NCBI RefSeq assembly: GCF_014199945.1
Contig: NZ_JACHOR010000003.1
Span: forward strand, 62,001-126,000
DNA length: 64,000 nucleotides
Source of the DNA: Brevundimonas variabilis
GTDB lineage: Bacteria; Pseudomonadota; Alphaproteobacteria; Caulobacterales; Caulobacteraceae
Direction: 5' to 3'
Of this stretch, positions 63,843-64,000 are shown in pieces. Positions within the stretch are counted from its first letter, which is position 1. The number at the start of each line of letters is the position of its first letter. The notes beneath the pieces were generated by a model. That model ran no database searches, was not told the DNA's origin, and saw nothing but the letters and a program-made list of their open reading frames with translations. The position numbers and the translations under genes are program-made.

Positions 63843-64000
63843 GACGATCTCCTGTGACGGATCATCCTTGCAGGACCCAGAGCGCCCCGCCTTGAGGCAG
63901 ATCAAATCATGGCGGAGATTTTGCAGCCCCTGCTGCAACGGCCGCTGTGCGGGTCTCGGCGGGCGTGAGCAGGAAACAGACGGTTCGCAAGGGTCCGCAC

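Overview
The window looks like a chromosomal segment of a high-GC alphaproteobacterium of the Caulobacterales, most likely Brevundimonas-like. This is inferred from a TipN-type polarity protein, a crtZ/crtW/crtB/crtI/crtY carotenoid cluster with a type 2 IPP isomerase, an Ast arginine-catabolic operon of caulobacterial layout, and a TonB receptor/LacI sugar-utilisation locus. The high GC content produces many long antisense open frames; these are omitted.

Layout. (1) 1-6916: a DUF305/LVIVD pair, a soluble hybrid histidine kinase, lipB, a short FliN-like protein, an Nfu iron-sulfur carrier and a DUF934-CysH fusion with the cysteines of a 4Fe-4S APS reductase. (2) 6920-12868: carotenoid genes fni, crtZ-crtW and crtY-crtI-crtB; ketolase plus hydroxylase points to astaxanthin-type xanthophylls. 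(3) 12917-27559: a five-repeat PPC-domain secreted protein, folD, lemA with two TPM genes, a nuclease-fold protein and a phospholipase D-type protein, tipN with a peptidase C15-like neighbour, an MFS transporter, DUF423, proline iminopeptidase, and an ArsC-like protein with a membrane protein. (4) 27664-33999: M20 hydrolase-astA-astD-astB-MHS transporter, probably one operon for arginine degradation. (5) 34078-37798: a MoxR-type ATPase, a repeat-containing lipoprotein, a YfbR-like HD protein, an NrtR-like regulator and tRNA-Ser(CGA).

(6) 37799-43117 is a scar zone. It holds a truncated large serine recombinase, three same-orientation IS6-family copies of about 815 bp, and fragments of an FtsX-like permease and a GH16 glucanase trapped between or beside them, plus an SGNH hydrolase. 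No copy has a target-site duplication, which suggests IS-mediated deletion or recombination.

(7) 43118-63349 is a glucan/beta-glucoside utilisation locus: GH3, an MsmX/UgpC-type ATPase, an operon of GH144-like enzyme - binding protein - two permeases - large discoidin/six-hairpin protein, a LacI regulator, a TonB receptor, a GH1 beta-glucosidase, a carboxylesterase and a secreted endonuclease/phosphatase-fold protein. A LacI-type palindrome, GTAAYCGGTTAC or close to it, lies in front of GH3, the ATPase and the LacI/GH1 divergent region, so these genes probably form one regulon. The GH144-like enzyme suggests a beta-1,2-glucan substrate, but that is inference. (8) 63350-64000 holds decayed IS6 pieces and one small membrane-protein gene.
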